Notes under the pieces: generated by a model
What the model saw: the letters and a program-made list of their open reading frames with translations, nothing else
Database searches by the model: none
What the model was told of the DNA's origin: nothing
Part shown: piece after piece, positions 9,163-18,786 of the stretch
How positions within the stretch are numbered: the stretch's first letter is position 1
How the letters are laid out: the number at the start of each line of letters is the position of its first letter
Assembly (NCBI RefSeq): GCF_000383955.1
Contig: NZ_KB913013.1
Coordinates: 6,225,236-6,289,235, forward strand
Source of the DNA: Rudanella lutea DSM 19387
GTDB taxonomy: Bacteria; Bacteroidota; Bacteroidia; Cytophagales; Spirosomataceae
Direction: 5' to 3'
Length of the DNA stretch: 64,000 bases
Program-made: the position numbers and the translations under genes

Positions 9163-9191
9163 CAAAAATAACGTATAATTAATAGCCTCAA
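9163..9191 (-). promoter_or_regulatory. Candidate Bacteroidota promoter of giant gene 1
   Basis: Read leftward, TTG (9191-9189), an 18-base spacer, then TATTTTTG (9170-9163) fit the TTG-N17-23-TAnnTTTG consensus. Transcription would begin near 9156 and give a leader of about 85 nt. The rest of 9073-9601 is AT-rich and holds no gene. Confidence 0.5.
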
Positions 9192-9557
9192 TCTAAAATT
9201 TAGCATAAATACTTAGTAAATAGATGGTTAGGGGTTTTATTAGTATCTGAAGGCTACAGTAAATTGTTATGAATGGATAGTCAAATTACGCACGTAATAT
9301 TTTTTGTCAGTTCATATAAATTATTGTGAGTAATTATACGGCTCCAAAAAGTATGCCGTAAATTCTTTCACCCAGGGTCCCATATTCAGAGTAATATCAT
9401 CTTCACAAGCTCGGATTCATGGTAACTCCGAAGTTGATTTCTGGCTGTTGGATATGAATGATCACCACGCTAACATCTTAATAAGTCTGGTAGATATAAA
9501 GAAACCGGCGATAAGCGTCGGTTCAGGTAATTCCAATAGCGTCAGTGTCGTTTTTAT

Positions 9558-9596
9558 GCCCTGCACATGGACCAAACTATAATCCATGTGCAGGGC
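9558..9596 (-). terminator. Hairpin after the second giant surface protein gene
   Basis: A perfect 14-bp stem (gccctgcacatgga / tccatgtgcagggc) with an 11-nt loop lies 5 bp past the leftward stop codon at 9602. The leftward flank is A-rich rather than T-rich, so the strength as an intrinsic terminator is unclear. A weaker hairpin with one wobble pair follows at about 9504-9524. Confidence 0.6.
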
Positions 9597-9601
9597 CTAT
9601 T

Positions 9602-12600
9602 TTACCGGGACGTAATTTTGCGGATCGATACCGGTACACAAACATCCTCCGGACAAACGCAATTAGACACCAGGGCCACAGTCACATCCCGGAAACAACC
9701 AGTCTGCCGGTCGGTGAGCCGGACCGTGTAGTTGTTGGTAGCCAGACCCGTAGCAATGACCCCGTTGGTCGGGATGCTGGTAGCAGGTACGGGCACCGCC
9801 GAAGCCGCATCGAAGCTGCTACCCACTGAGTATTGATACGTGTACCGACGGGTATCCGATAAACCCGAAATGCTCAGTTGCCCGTTTGCCTGCGGCTCCG
9901 AGCCCACGCAGGTGGGGTTCTGGGTGAGCACCGTAAACAGAGGCACCTCTACCTCCTCAATAAGTATGGGGCAGCAACCCGTTGGCGGACACGCACTGTT
10001 AAGCCCCTCGTCAATGACCACCTGATAAGCGCCGGGCAGGGTAGCCGTAAAGGAGTTAAGTGTACCATCGGATACCAGCGTAGCCGTGGTGGCGCCCGGT
10101 GCGGTTAGGTACCACTGATAGCGGTTAAACCCAGCAGGGGCTTGCAGCAAAATGGCGTAGGGCTCTCCTTTACAAACTTTGTACGGAATGGTGGTGCAAA
10201 CCCGTACATCAGTATTGGGCACCGAAGCGGTATTATAAACAACCCCTTCAATACTTACGCTGACGCTGTAGATAAGTGTGGCTGTAGCTCCAGCGGGCAG
10301 GGTGCTAACCGACCAGGTACCGCCCGTGAGGTTTGGCGTAAAGGTACCCGCCGATGTCGTGATGGTGCCGGGAATAATGGTTACACCTGCCGAAGCGCTA
10401 TCGTTAACCACCACACTGGTAGCAGGTACCGGTCCGGTATTGGTCAGTGTAATGGTGTAAGAAATCACATCACCGATTTGTGCTACCGTAGTACTTACCA
10501 GCTTAGTCAGAACTAAGTTCGGACTGCCCTCGCAACTGGTCGGTGCGTTGAATACCGCTGTTGCCAAAGCGCAATCGGCCGCCGAGAGCCGGGCTATGGC
10601 CGTCAGCGAAGCACCATTCGACGCCAGGTTATCAACCGTCATCCGAATGGTATTCGTTGTCAAAGCCGACAGGGTATATACCTGCGATGTTCCCCCCAGC
10701 GTAATAGTAACAGATTGGGGCTGGAGGAGGTTATTAACGGTCAATGTCGCGGTGGCCGAGAACGTGTTGGTCGCCGACAGACAAGCACCCGGTGTGACCG
10801 TCAGGCTTACCGAACAGGGCGGAACCGTGTTCACCACAATTGAGGCCGTTGTGAAACAGTTAGGACCCGTTGTGCAGGTGGCCACGTAGGTTTGGCTCGA
10901 CTGAGTGGGCTGTACCACTATGCTCGAACCGGTGCTACCATTGCTCCAGGTTACTGTACCGACACAGACCGTGGCCGTCAACGTAACACTGTTGCCCGCT
11001 GTAACCAGCGTTGAACTGGCCGAGAGGCTAAGTACTGGCTGGGGTAAAACCGTAACCGTTCCAACAGCCGACGACGTGGAGGTTGCCGTGGTACACGTCG
11101 CCGTGTAGCTGCTGGTTTGGGTTAGGGTAGGCGTTACCAGGGTGTTACCTGTTGTACCATTACTCCAGGTCACTGTACCGACACAGCCAGCGGCCGTCAG
11201 GGTACCCGACGAACCATAGCAGACCGTTGCCGAGATAACCACCAAATTAGCGGGTGGTTCGGTGTTGATCACGATACTTGCCGTAGTAAAGCAGTTCGGG
11301 CCGGTGGTACAGGTAGCCGAATAAGTTTGGGTAGTCTGCGTGGGCATCACCATAATACTCGTACCCGTTTGCCCCGTATTCCACCGTACGGTCCCAACAC
11401 AACCCGATGCTGTCAACACCACATTTGTTCCTACTGTCACCAGGGTTGAGCTGGCCGAGAGGCTTAAAACAGGCTGCGATAACACGGTCACGTTGCCTAC
11501 CGCAAAGGTACTTGAGGTGGTGGCCGTGCAGGTAGCTGTGTAGCTCGTCGTTTGAGTCAGAGTTGGCGTTACCAATGTGTTGCCCATGGTGCCGTTGCTC
11601 CACGTAGTTGTACCGGTACAACCGCTGGCTGTCAGCGTGGCGGAGTTGCCGAAACAAACTGTCGCTGAAGTTACCGAAATACTCGCACGGGGAGCGGTGT
11701 TGATCACGATGCTTGCCGTGGTAAAGCAGGCCGGTCCGGTGGTACAGGTGGCTGAGTACGTCTGAGTGGTTTGCGTTGGGGTTACCACAATGCTTGTGGT
11801 TGTTTGCCCATTACTCCACCGAACCGTACCTGCGCAACCCGCAGCCGTCAGTGTGACATTTGTTCCTGCAGTGACTAAGGTCGAGCTGGCGGTGAGGTTG
11901 AGCACGGGGCGTGGTAGAACCGTAACGGTGCCTGTAGCCGTGGTGGTTGAGGTAGCTGCTGTACACGTTGCCGTGTAGCTTGTTGTTTGTGTCAGTGTCG
12001 GTGTAACAAGGGTGTTGCCCGTGGTGCCGTTGCTCCACGTGACGGTGCCAATACAACCGCTGGCTGTGAGAGTTGCCGAGCTACCGAAACAAACCGTTGC
12101 CGAAGTGACAACCAGATTAGCTGGTGGAGCCGTCTTGATCACAATGGAAGCCGTCGTGAAACAACCCGGTCCGGTGGTACAGGTAGCTGAGTAGGTCTGT
12201 GTCGCCTGGGTGGGTGTGACGGTGATGGGGCTACCCGTTGCGCCATTGCTCCAGGTTACCGTGCCCACGCAGCCGCTGGCCGTCAGGTTTACATTTGTGC
12301 CCGCAGTTACCAGTGTTGCACTGGCGGTGAGATTAAGTAGAGGCGGAGGCAGCACGGTCACTGTTGCCGTTGTTGTCCCCACACAGCCATTGACTGTACA
12401 CGACACGCTGTACTGCGTGGTTGTCTGTGGCGCAACCGTTATCGATTGGGTAGTTGCATTATTCGACCAACGTACCGTGCCCGCACAGTTTTGCACCGTT
12501 AGTACAGCTGATGAGCCTGCACAGATGGTTGTGCTGGCTACCGTTGGAGCGGGTAAGGGATTCACGGTTACCGAAACGGTTACTGTCGACCGGCAGTTGG

Positions 12601-15600
12601 GTGCACTGGTTACGGTCACCGTGAACGTATTAACACCAACGGGCAGAGCTGTGGCCGTTGCAGTGGCCGTTGTTGCCCCCGTCAGCGCGACCCCGGCGGG
12701 TGCTGCCCAGGAGTATGTGTAGCTACCCTCCGGCGTCACGTTGGCAACAAGCCGCACTGGTTGACCAACGCATATCGTATTGCTGGGTGATGCCTGAGCT
12801 GTGACGGTGAGCGTACAGGGTATCTTCACCATACCGAAGTCGTAGGTATGGTTTGTACTGCCCGGATCACCCGTAGTCAGCTTGATACACGGGAGGCTGG
12901 TGCCACTCACTACATCCAGTTTGGCGTCGTTATTAATCGTTGTGGTTCCTGTATTGAGCGTTCCACTTTCGCCCGGCGTCAGGGGCGACACATCGGTGAG
13001 GGCCAGCCCCTGGCTCGTTACTACCGTACTGGAGCCAAGGCTTGCCAGAACCAGTCCATACGTGGTGTTAGCTTGCAGGGCCGTGGTCACAACGGCCGAC
13101 GTACTCGTCACCGTAGTGCTGGCTGTATTGGAGAAGTAATATTCACCGGCAGCGTTGGTGGTAGCACTGGCAATGATTGTGGTTTTTGTGGCGTTGTAAA
13201 GCCGCACAACGGCCCCGGCAATAGGTGGCTCACAAGGGTCCTGAATACCGTTTTGGTTATCGTCGCGCCATACGCGGTTGCCAATCTGAATTGGAGCTGG
13301 GTTGCACAATACCGTGACGCCCCCCCAGTTATTCGACTTGGTGAAGTTGGTGTTTTCAAATCCAACGTTGGTGTAGTCACCCAAAATCCGAACGTCGCGA
13401 GAGCGCTCGCCGGTTACCCGGTTCAGCCACGTTACGCCCGACGTACCGCTGAAGTAGACGTTGTCCATGGCAGGAGCCACAATTTCTGAGCGGCCAGGAA
13501 TGTAGTCAATGGTACCGGCCATCATGGCTCCTTCTGCACCCACATATTTAAAGAACCGACCCCGCGAGCTGGTGTTGCCCCCGGCAAAGTTGGGTTGAGT
13601 AACGCTCCAGTTTACGGTCGATACCATTGAACCCGCTACAGCATTGGCCTCCATCTGCCACGTGGGTGCGGCATCGGTACCGGTATTGGCAACCCGGTGC
13701 AGCAACCCGCCCGCTACGTAAACAGACGAGTGGATGATATCGTGATAGCGGTTTCGGGTAGCCACAACCATCCCGTATTTCCCGTCCGGCTGCTGGTCGA
13801 AGGCTACCTCGCCAAGCCAGGGGTGTGTATGCTGGCTCGTTGTGGTAAACCCATTTTCGTAGAACGTGGTGTTGGGGGTAACCACATCCCAGGTGTGTAC
13901 AATCTGATCGTACCAGAACGCGTCGTTGGGGTTTGTTGCCGGAATTGTGATGTTCAGCGGGATGGTAGTTTCGAGCCGGAAGTCTGCCGACGAAGGGGTC
14001 GTGTCTTTGGGATCAAACGAGTAAACCAGGCCGCGTACGTTGGTTAGCGTAGGACCGGTACAGGTAAGCGTGGCGTACACCCGCTTTGTGGTGGGGTGCA
14101 CACCCAGACCCAGAGCAGCCCGGTAGGGGCGTCCATCAGACCAGGTTCCGGTCGGGCATGCATCGGTTGGAATTGGGAACCGTTTTATTTGGGTGGATAC
14201 AGCCGCTCCGGTTGTTTGATCGACCGGAATGACCAGAACCTCCTGAGTTCTGAGGTTTACCACGTACAGCTCACTGTCATCGTCGGCCATCCGCATCGAC
14301 CCAAGGCCAGTATAACCAATTTTGGCTGGGTTGCTATTAGTGATACCGAATGTTGTGGGGCTTGGGAACGTGTTATCGGTAGCATATGTACCGGCATAGC
14401 CTGCGCCAAACACCGTTTCGAGGTCCAGCCAGGTAGTTGGTGCTGCGGGTGTCGTCGTGGTATAGTTGATTCGATAAATGACCCCTTCGCCAAACCCGTT
14501 GCTTCCTGTTTTCATAGGGGCATAAGCCCGCATGTAAGACCCGGTAAGCAGTTGCCGGTGGGTTTTGTCGTAGGTCAGGCCAAATGTAGTTCCCACACCA
14601 CCCACGTTGCCAATGGTGCGCTTCGCAACAAGCGGATAGGTACCCAATGGGATAGCCCAATCACGATTGCTATCGGTGGCCTGACGCGCCGTAAAATCAT
14701 CCCCATCAGCGTAGGTAAAGTCAATAATGACCGGCTCCGAAGTGAGGTCGGTGTTTCGGGCAAAACACACAACGGCTACCCGGGCGTCGTCCTGACAATA
14801 CGAGCGAGGGTCGCTCAGGCCCAGGCTGACATTGCAGGAAGGCGACCGTACAAACTGCACCGATGTACCACTCTGTGCACCGTACATCGACTGACCAAAC
14901 TGTGTGGGGATATTCGAGAACTCCACCCGGTACGTGACCCCATCGGTAAGGCCGCTTACCTGGTAGTTACCGGCCAGATCGGTGGTTGTAGTAGCTACGA
15001 GCGTGCTACTCCCCGACGGGCTGCAGGCGAAAACACGAACCGTAATGTCCGACAAACCGGGGTCGGTGTTGGACCGAGCCCCGTTGGCGTTAAAATCATT
15101 ATATACAACTCCGCCAATGCGGCCCGGACCCGACACGCAGGAAGTGCAGGCTTCGCCCGTAACCGTAAAGGTATCTGGCGCCGACACACAACCATTTGCA
15201 TTAGTCAGCGTAGCTGAATACACATTGGTGGCCGCGTTGATGAGGGGCGTAATTGTGCGGGTTGTCGCCCCCGTCGACCAGCGGTAGGCGCTGCCCGGTG
15301 GGAGTGTTAGGGTGGTGGAGCTGCCCTGACAAACAGTGGTGCTTCCGCCAATAACTGTAGCGGGGGCAGGTCGTACGTTCAGAACGAAGCTGTCGAAGAT
15401 GAAGCAGTTTGCCAGCCCGGAGTCGACAATGGCGTACACGTATAAAGTTTGCGTAGCTGTTCCTTCGTTGGCGGGCACCGTTACAATTCGGCTCGACGAT
15501 TTGGTGCCGCTGATTGACGACGCGGCTATTGTCCCTATGGTGGTACCGCCGGAGTACATCGCCGTTCCCGATTGTGGACTGGTAAAATACACAAACCGAA

Positions 15601-15973
15601 TCACCTCAGGGGCAACAGCATTGTTCGTCACGGTCAGGGTTAGTGCCGTGTTTGCGCACTGCGTGATGGTGCCCGAGGAGGGCGACGTAAATGAAAGAAT
15701 GGTAGGACAGGTAAAAAAGCTGGCCGCTACTGTGCGGCTGTCCTCTGTCAGAACTTTGATGTTTGTTGATGGTCGGGCCGGTTTAGCAACCGCTATGCCC
15801 TTTGAGTCGTTATAATTGAGCCTATTATGCGCCGATATGGCAAGGGTTTCTGAGGTTGTAAGCCCACCTAAAATAAAGATCCCGAGCGTGAGTAGGGTTA
15901 TTAGCCACCTTCCGGGTAACACCGCAAAAAAGTTGCCTGTGGTTGGGTACGTTGGGAGGTAAATTTTTTTCAT
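9602..15973 (-). CDS. Giant secreted SdrD-like/Ig-like repeat/DUF11 surface protein (2)
   Basis: A 2123-aa paralogue of the preceding giant protein. ATG 15973 sits in the same leader sequence (ccggtct before ATGAAAAAAAT). A signal/transmembrane segment (WLITLLTLGIFILGGL) is followed by an N-terminal Ig-like part, an SdrD_B-like module (RIGGVVYNDFNANGARSN, near 15110), a propeller-like region with MRMADDDSELYVVNLRTQEV, a second SdrD_B-like module (IQIGNRVWRDDNQNGIQD, near 13280), a PKD/Ig-like segment, four 145-aa Ig-like units (about 12550-10830), DUF11 (about 10500-10190) and a C-terminal region almost collinear with paralogue 1, ending CPEDVCVPVSIRKITSR. It differs by the extra N-terminal Ig-like part and by more diverged internal repeats. 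Surface adhesion or matrix function is inferred from the architecture. Confidence 0.82.
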   Translation of the reverse strand: MKKIYLPTYPTTGNFFAVLPGRWLITLLTLGIFILGGLTTSETLAISAHNRLNYNDSKGIAVAKPARPSTNIKVLTEDSRTVAASFFTCPTILSFTSPSSGTITQCANTALTLTVTNNAVAPEVIRFVYFTSPQSGTAMYSGGTTIGTIAASSISGTKSSSRIVTVPANEGTATQTLYVYAIVDSGLANCFIFDSFVLNVRPAPATVIGGSTTVCQGSSTTLTLPPGSAYRWSTGATTRTITPLINAATNVYSATLTNANGCVSAPDTFTVTGEACTSCVSGPGRIGGVVYNDFNANGARSNTDPGLSDITVRVFACSPSGSSTLVATTTTDLAGNYQVSGLTDGVTYRVEFSNIPTQFGQSMYGAQSGTSVQFVRSPSCNVSLGLSDPRSYCQDDARVAVVCFARNTDLTSEPVIIDFTYADGDDFTARQATDSNRDWAIPLGTYPLVAKRTIGNVGGVGTTFGLTYDKTHRQLLTGSYMRAYAPMKTGSNGFGEGVIYRINYTTTTPAAPTTWLDLETVFGAGYAGTYATDNTFPSPTTFGITNSNPAKIGYTGLGSMRMADDDSELYVVNLRTQEVLVIPVDQTTGAAVSTQIKRFPIPTDACPTGTWSDGRPYRAALGLGVHPTTKRVYATLTCTGPTLTNVRGLVYSFDPKDTTPSSADFRLETTIPLNITIPATNPNDAFWYDQIVHTWDVVTPNTTFYENGFTTTSQHTHPWLGEVAFDQQPDGKYGMVVATRNRYHDIIHSSVYVAGGLLHRVANTGTDAAPTWQMEANAVAGSMVSTVNWSVTQPNFAGGNTSSRGRFFKYVGAEGAMMAGTIDYIPGRSEIVAPAMDNVYFSGTSGVTWLNRVTGERSRDVRILGDYTNVGFENTNFTKSNNWGGVTVLCNPAPIQIGNRVWRDDNQNGIQDPCEPPIAGAVVRLYNATKTTIIASATTNAAGEYYFSNTASTTVTSTSAVVTTALQANTTYGLVLASLGSSTVVTSQGLALTDVSPLTPGESGTLNTGTTTINNDAKLDVVSGTSLPCIKLTTGDPGSTNHTYDFGMVKIPCTLTVTAQASPSNTICVGQPVRLVANVTPEGSYTYSWAAPAGVALTGATTATATATALPVGVNTFTVTVTSAPNCRSTVTVSVTVNPLPAPTVASTTICAGSSAVLTVQNCAGTVRWSNNATTQSITVAPQTTTQYSVSCTVNGCVGTTTATVTVLPPPLLNLTASATLVTAGTNVNLTASGCVGTVTWSNGATGSPITVTPTQATQTYSATCTTGPGCFTTASIVIKTAPPANLVVTSATVCFGSSATLTASGCIGTVTWSNGTTGNTLVTPTLTQTTSYTATCTAATSTTTATGTVTVLPRPVLNLTASSTLVTAGTNVTLTAAGCAGTVRWSNGQTTTSIVVTPTQTTQTYSATCTTGPACFTTASIVINTAPRASISVTSATVCFGNSATLTASGCTGTTTWSNGTMGNTLVTPTLTQTTSYTATCTATTSSTFAVGNVTVLSQPVLSLSASSTLVTVGTNVVLTASGCVGTVRWNTGQTGTSIMVMPTQTTQTYSATCTTGPNCFTTASIVINTEPPANLVVISATVCYGSSGTLTAAGCVGTVTWSNGTTGNTLVTPTLTQTSSYTATCTTATSTSSAVGTVTVLPQPVLSLSASSTLVTAGNSVTLTATVCVGTVTWSNGSTGSSIVVQPTQSSQTYVATCTTGPNCFTTASIVVNTVPPCSVSLTVTPGACLSATNTFSATATLTVNNLLQPQSVTITLGGTSQVYTLSALTTNTIRMTVDNLASNGASLTAIARLSAADCALATAVFNAPTSCEGSPNLVLTKLVSTTVAQIGDVISYTITLTNTGPVPATSVVVNDSASAGVTIIPGTITTSAGTFTPNLTGGTWSVSTLPAGATATLIYSVSVSIEGVVYNTASVPNTDVRVCTTIPYKVCKGEPYAILLQAPAGFNRYQWYLTAPGATTATLVSDGTLNSFTATLPGAYQVVIDEGLNSACPPTGCCPILIEEVEVPLFTVLTQNPTCVGSEPQANGQLSISGLSDTRRYTYQYSVGSSFDAASAVPVPATSIPTNGVIATGLATNNYTVRLTDRQTGCFRDVTVALVSNCVCPEDVCVPVSIRKITSR

Positions 15974-16552
15974 AGACCGGCCTGTATAAATACTTAAATG
16001 GGTGTGCCATTACCCCAGTGATACGGGGCAATTTAGGTGCCATATGGTCGATATATGAATACTTAAAGGGCTGTTTGTATATGTGTATAGCGGATTCGTA
16101 AGTGTATTTATCGCTGAGAATAGAGCAATAATGCTTAAAAATGATTTCGTTCCTAAGTTGTCGACGATAACGTATAAAAGAATGCCTTAGTATTCATTTA
16201 TGTTACCTTTTGTCGAATATTCATAAACTTATTGCAAGCAAATTTCAAGCCAACTAGTCTTAGGGGTCGGATAAGTTGCGTATAAATGAAAGAAAAAACG
16301 CCTTATCGTTTATAGCATTGTCTACAGCTTGCACGCAAAAAACTGACCAGGGTTATCTGTTCATAGTCAATTCATGCTACGAATTGTATCAAGCTAAGTA
16401 AAAGTTGCTATGAGTCTGTTAAGCGTGATGCATGGTAAAGCTACACGCGTCCATACAGTCAAACATCACCGAGTTGTTAATACCCCTACAACCAGAGAAA
16501 AGCAGCATGGAAGTGCAGACAAAATTACCCCTGTACGCCCTGGAGCGAAAGC
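15974..16552. other. AT-rich intergenic region without a gene
   Basis: This 579-bp stretch, especially 16060-16400, is much more AT-rich than its surroundings and carries no credible reading frame. Its left part holds the leader and promoter of the second giant gene; its right part lies beyond the 3' end of the leftward monooxygenase gene. I see no strong hairpin in it. Confidence 0.6.
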
Positions 16553-18034
16553 TCAATCACTTTTCTTTCCGAAGTGTAATACCCCGTCGTTCAACCGGCC
16601 AAACCGAATGGTAAAGAGGTCTTTCAGGTAGTTCTGGTATACCTGCCACGGTCGGCGCGAACCCTGCTGCGGCAGTAAATGTGCCGCCCGCTGCACATAC
16701 CCCGACGTGAAATCCAGAAAGGGGCGGGGCTCCACATGGGGCTGCCGCCGGGGTACGACCGTTGCGTACCCATGACGGTCCATGTACCGCAACAGCCGAC
16801 ACACATAGCTGGCAGTCAGGTCGGTTTTCAGGGTCCAGGAGGCATTTGTATAGCCAAATGCGATGGACAAATTGGGTATATCGCTCAGCATCATTCCCTT
16901 GTAAGCCATTAATTCGCTCGTCTTGTAGGTCCTTCCATCGACCGTTAACGCTATGCCACCAAAGAGTTGAATGGTCAGGCCGGTCGCCATGACTACTACA
17001 TCGGCTGGTACGTGTTCGCCCGATTTTAGGTGCAGATTGTCGGCCGTGAAGCGCTCAATTTCATCGGTGACTACCGACGCTTTGCCGGCCCGAATGGCCC
17101 CAAACAGGTCGCCGTCGGGTACCAGGCAAACCCGCTGATCCCAGGGATTATAGCGCGGGCTGAAATGCCTGTCCACATCGTAGTCGGGGCCGAGTTCTTC
17201 CCGCACCAGTTGCACCAATTGTTTTTTTGCCAGCTTTGGCCACTGCCGGGCTATCCAGAAAACAATTACTCGTTGCACCACATTTTTCCAACGAATGAGC
17301 CGGTAAGCCAGCCGTTCGGGCAGGAGTTGTCGCATCCGTTGTGCTAAGGTGTCTTCGCCGGGCAGGGCCACTACGTAAGAAGGCGACCGTTGCACCATTG
17401 TGACATGTTTGGCCGATTGGGCCATGGCGGGCACAAGCGTCATGGCCGTGGCTCCGCTCCCGATCACTACTACGCGCTTGTCGGCATACGAAACATCGCG
17501 TGGCCAGAACTGGGGTAAGATAATCGGGCCTTTGAAATCGGCTTCGCCCGCAAACGTGGGCCGGTGCGGATGCTCGTAGCTGTAATACCCGCTGCACATG
17601 TACAGAAACCGGGCCTGAATTGACTGCTTAACTCCCGTGGCAACGTCCTCTACCTCGACCGTCCAGAGTGCGTCGGGCGATGACCAGGATGCTCCGACTA
17701 CCTTATGCTCAAATCGAATGTGGGGCATAATACCATACTCATGAGCGGTTTCTTCAATGTATTGGCGGATGGAAGGGCCGTCGGCAATGGCCCGCGGATT
17801 CGTCCATGGCTTGAATGCATAGCCGAGGGTGTACATGTCGGAATCGGAGCGTATACCGGGGTACCGAAACAAATCCCAGGTGCCGCCCAGGGAGTGCCGG
17901 GCTTCCAGAATTGCGTAGCGTTTGCCGGGGCATTCGTTCTGGAGCCATACGGCCGTGCCAATGCCCGACAGGCCAGCGCCAACAATAAGTACATCAAGGG
18001 GAGAGTCGTCGCGGAATAACGGAGAGGAAGACAT
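16553..18034 (-). CDS. Flavin-containing monooxygenase, Baeyer-Villiger/EthA-like
   Basis: A 493-aa cytosolic FAD/NADPH monooxygenase. The first dinucleotide fold has GAGLSGIG (residues 19-26), the NADPH fold has GSGATA (192-197), and an ATGL motif lies before the C-terminal third. The spacing and sequence are closest to EthA-like Baeyer-Villiger enzymes, which oxidise ketones to esters or oxygenate sulfur compounds. In the BVMO fingerprint FxGxxxHxxxW the match is F167-K-G169-P-I-I-L173-P-Q-F-W177: the conserved His is replaced by Leu, which could alter or weaken the canonical reaction. It is transcribed away from the quinone reductase/Crp pair across a 162-bp divergent region, suggesting shared control. 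The substrate is unknown. Confidence 0.85.
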   Translation of the reverse strand: MSSSPLFRDDSPLDVLIVGAGLSGIGTAVWLQNECPGKRYAILEARHSLGGTWDLFRYPGIRSDSDMYTLGYAFKPWTNPRAIADGPSIRQYIEETAHEYGIMPHIRFEHKVVGASWSSPDALWTVEVEDVATGVKQSIQARFLYMCSGYYSYEHPHRPTFAGEADFKGPIILPQFWPRDVSYADKRVVVIGSGATAMTLVPAMAQSAKHVTMVQRSPSYVVALPGEDTLAQRMRQLLPERLAYRLIRWKNVVQRVIVFWIARQWPKLAKKQLVQLVREELGPDYDVDRHFSPRYNPWDQRVCLVPDGDLFGAIRAGKASVVTDEIERFTADNLHLKSGEHVPADVVVMATGLTIQLFGGIALTVDGRTYKTSELMAYKGMMLSDIPNLSIAFGYTNASWTLKTDLTASYVCRLLRYMDRHGYATVVPRRQPHVEPRPFLDFTSGYVQRAAHLLPQQGSRRPWQVYQNYLKDLFTIRFGRLNDGVLHFGKKSD

Positions 18035-18088
18035 GGAAATGCATCAGAACTGTAACGGGCTGCAAGATACAGTACGGGTAGAGGATTT

Positions 18089-18131
18089 GGACAAATGTCC
18101 TGAATCGCGGGCGAGTGAGCCGGTAGTTTTG
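18089..18131 (+). promoter_or_regulatory. Candidate -7 element and upstream palindrome of the quinone reductase gene
   Basis: TAgtTTTG at 18124-18131 matches the Bacteroidota -7 element, but no TTG at proper spacing is clear. An inverted repeat ggaca-aa-tgtcc lies at 18089-18100, about 24 bp upstream, where an activator or repressor could bind. The adjacent Crp/Fnr gene is a natural candidate, but the site does not match the classical TGTGA half-site. Confidence 0.3.
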
Positions 18132-18196
18132 TCGACCAAAACAATGAGTGGAGAACCAACCAAACACCAGAAACAGCAAACCATAAACTGCCTTCT

Positions 18197-18778
18197 ATGA
18201 ACAAACGAATTGCAATTATCAACGGGCACCCCGACCCCGAAAGCTTCAATGCGGGGTTGGCGGATGCGTATGCAGTTGGGGCCACGCGAGCCGGTGCGTC
18301 GGTTCGGGCAATTAACATAGGCGAACTGGCGTTTGACCCAAACTTGCGATACGGCTACCGGAAACGCATGGAGCTGGAGCCCGACTTGGTGGCTGCCCTC
18401 GATACTATCCGGTGGGCCGAGCACCTTGTTTGGGTGCACCCTGTGTGGTGGAGCGGGCTGCCTGCGCAAATGAAAGGGTTCATCGATCGGCTGTTTCTGC
18501 CGGGTCTTACGTTTCAGTACCGCACCAATTCGGTTTGGTGGGATAAATTATTGACAGGCCGCTCGGCACGAATTATCACGACCCTCGACCAACCATTTTG
18601 GTACTACAAGCTGGCGTTTGGCAACCCCAGTGTGAAACAGTTAAAACGGGGTGTTTTACAATTTTGTGGCGTAAACCCCGTCCGGGTTAGTTACTTTGGG
18701 CCTGTACGTAATGCCACCGAAGGGCAGCTTATCAGCTGGCTGAGCCAGGTAGAGCAGCTCGGGTATCAATACCGTTAG
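18197..18778 (+). CDS. Flavodoxin-fold NAD(P)H quinone reductase
   Basis: A 193-aa cytosolic protein of the NAD(P)H dehydrogenase (quinone)/MdaB-KefF-like family. The N-terminus KRIAIINGHPDPESFN is the FMN/FAD phosphate loop typical of the family. VWVHPVWWSGLPAQMKGFIDRLFLPGLTF carries the conserved W(W/S)G-P-A-x-(L/M)KG(F/W)-D motif. Family members reduce quinones by two electrons, protecting against redox-cycling compounds. The Crp/Fnr regulator starts 8 bp downstream, so the two form an operon, opposite the flavin monooxygenase. Confidence 0.88.
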   Translation: MNKRIAIINGHPDPESFNAGLADAYAVGATRAGASVRAINIGELAFDPNLRYGYRKRMELEPDLVAALDTIRWAEHLVWVHPVWWSGLPAQMKGFIDRLFLPGLTFQYRTNSVWWDKLLTGRSARIITTLDQPFWYYKLAFGNPSVKQLKRGVLQFCGVNPVRVSYFGPVRNATEGQLISWLSQVEQLGYQYR

Positions 18779-18786
18779 TTTAAGAT

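Noticed and set aside
14096-15217. 373-codon plus-strand frame opposite giant gene 2
   Set aside because: It lacks a signal or family match and lies antisense to a long modular protein; its length follows from the repetitive, low-stop composition of the opposite strand.
16410-16631. 73-codon plus-strand frame after the monooxygenase
   Set aside because: It overlaps the monooxygenase 3' end on the other strand and has no recognisable features.
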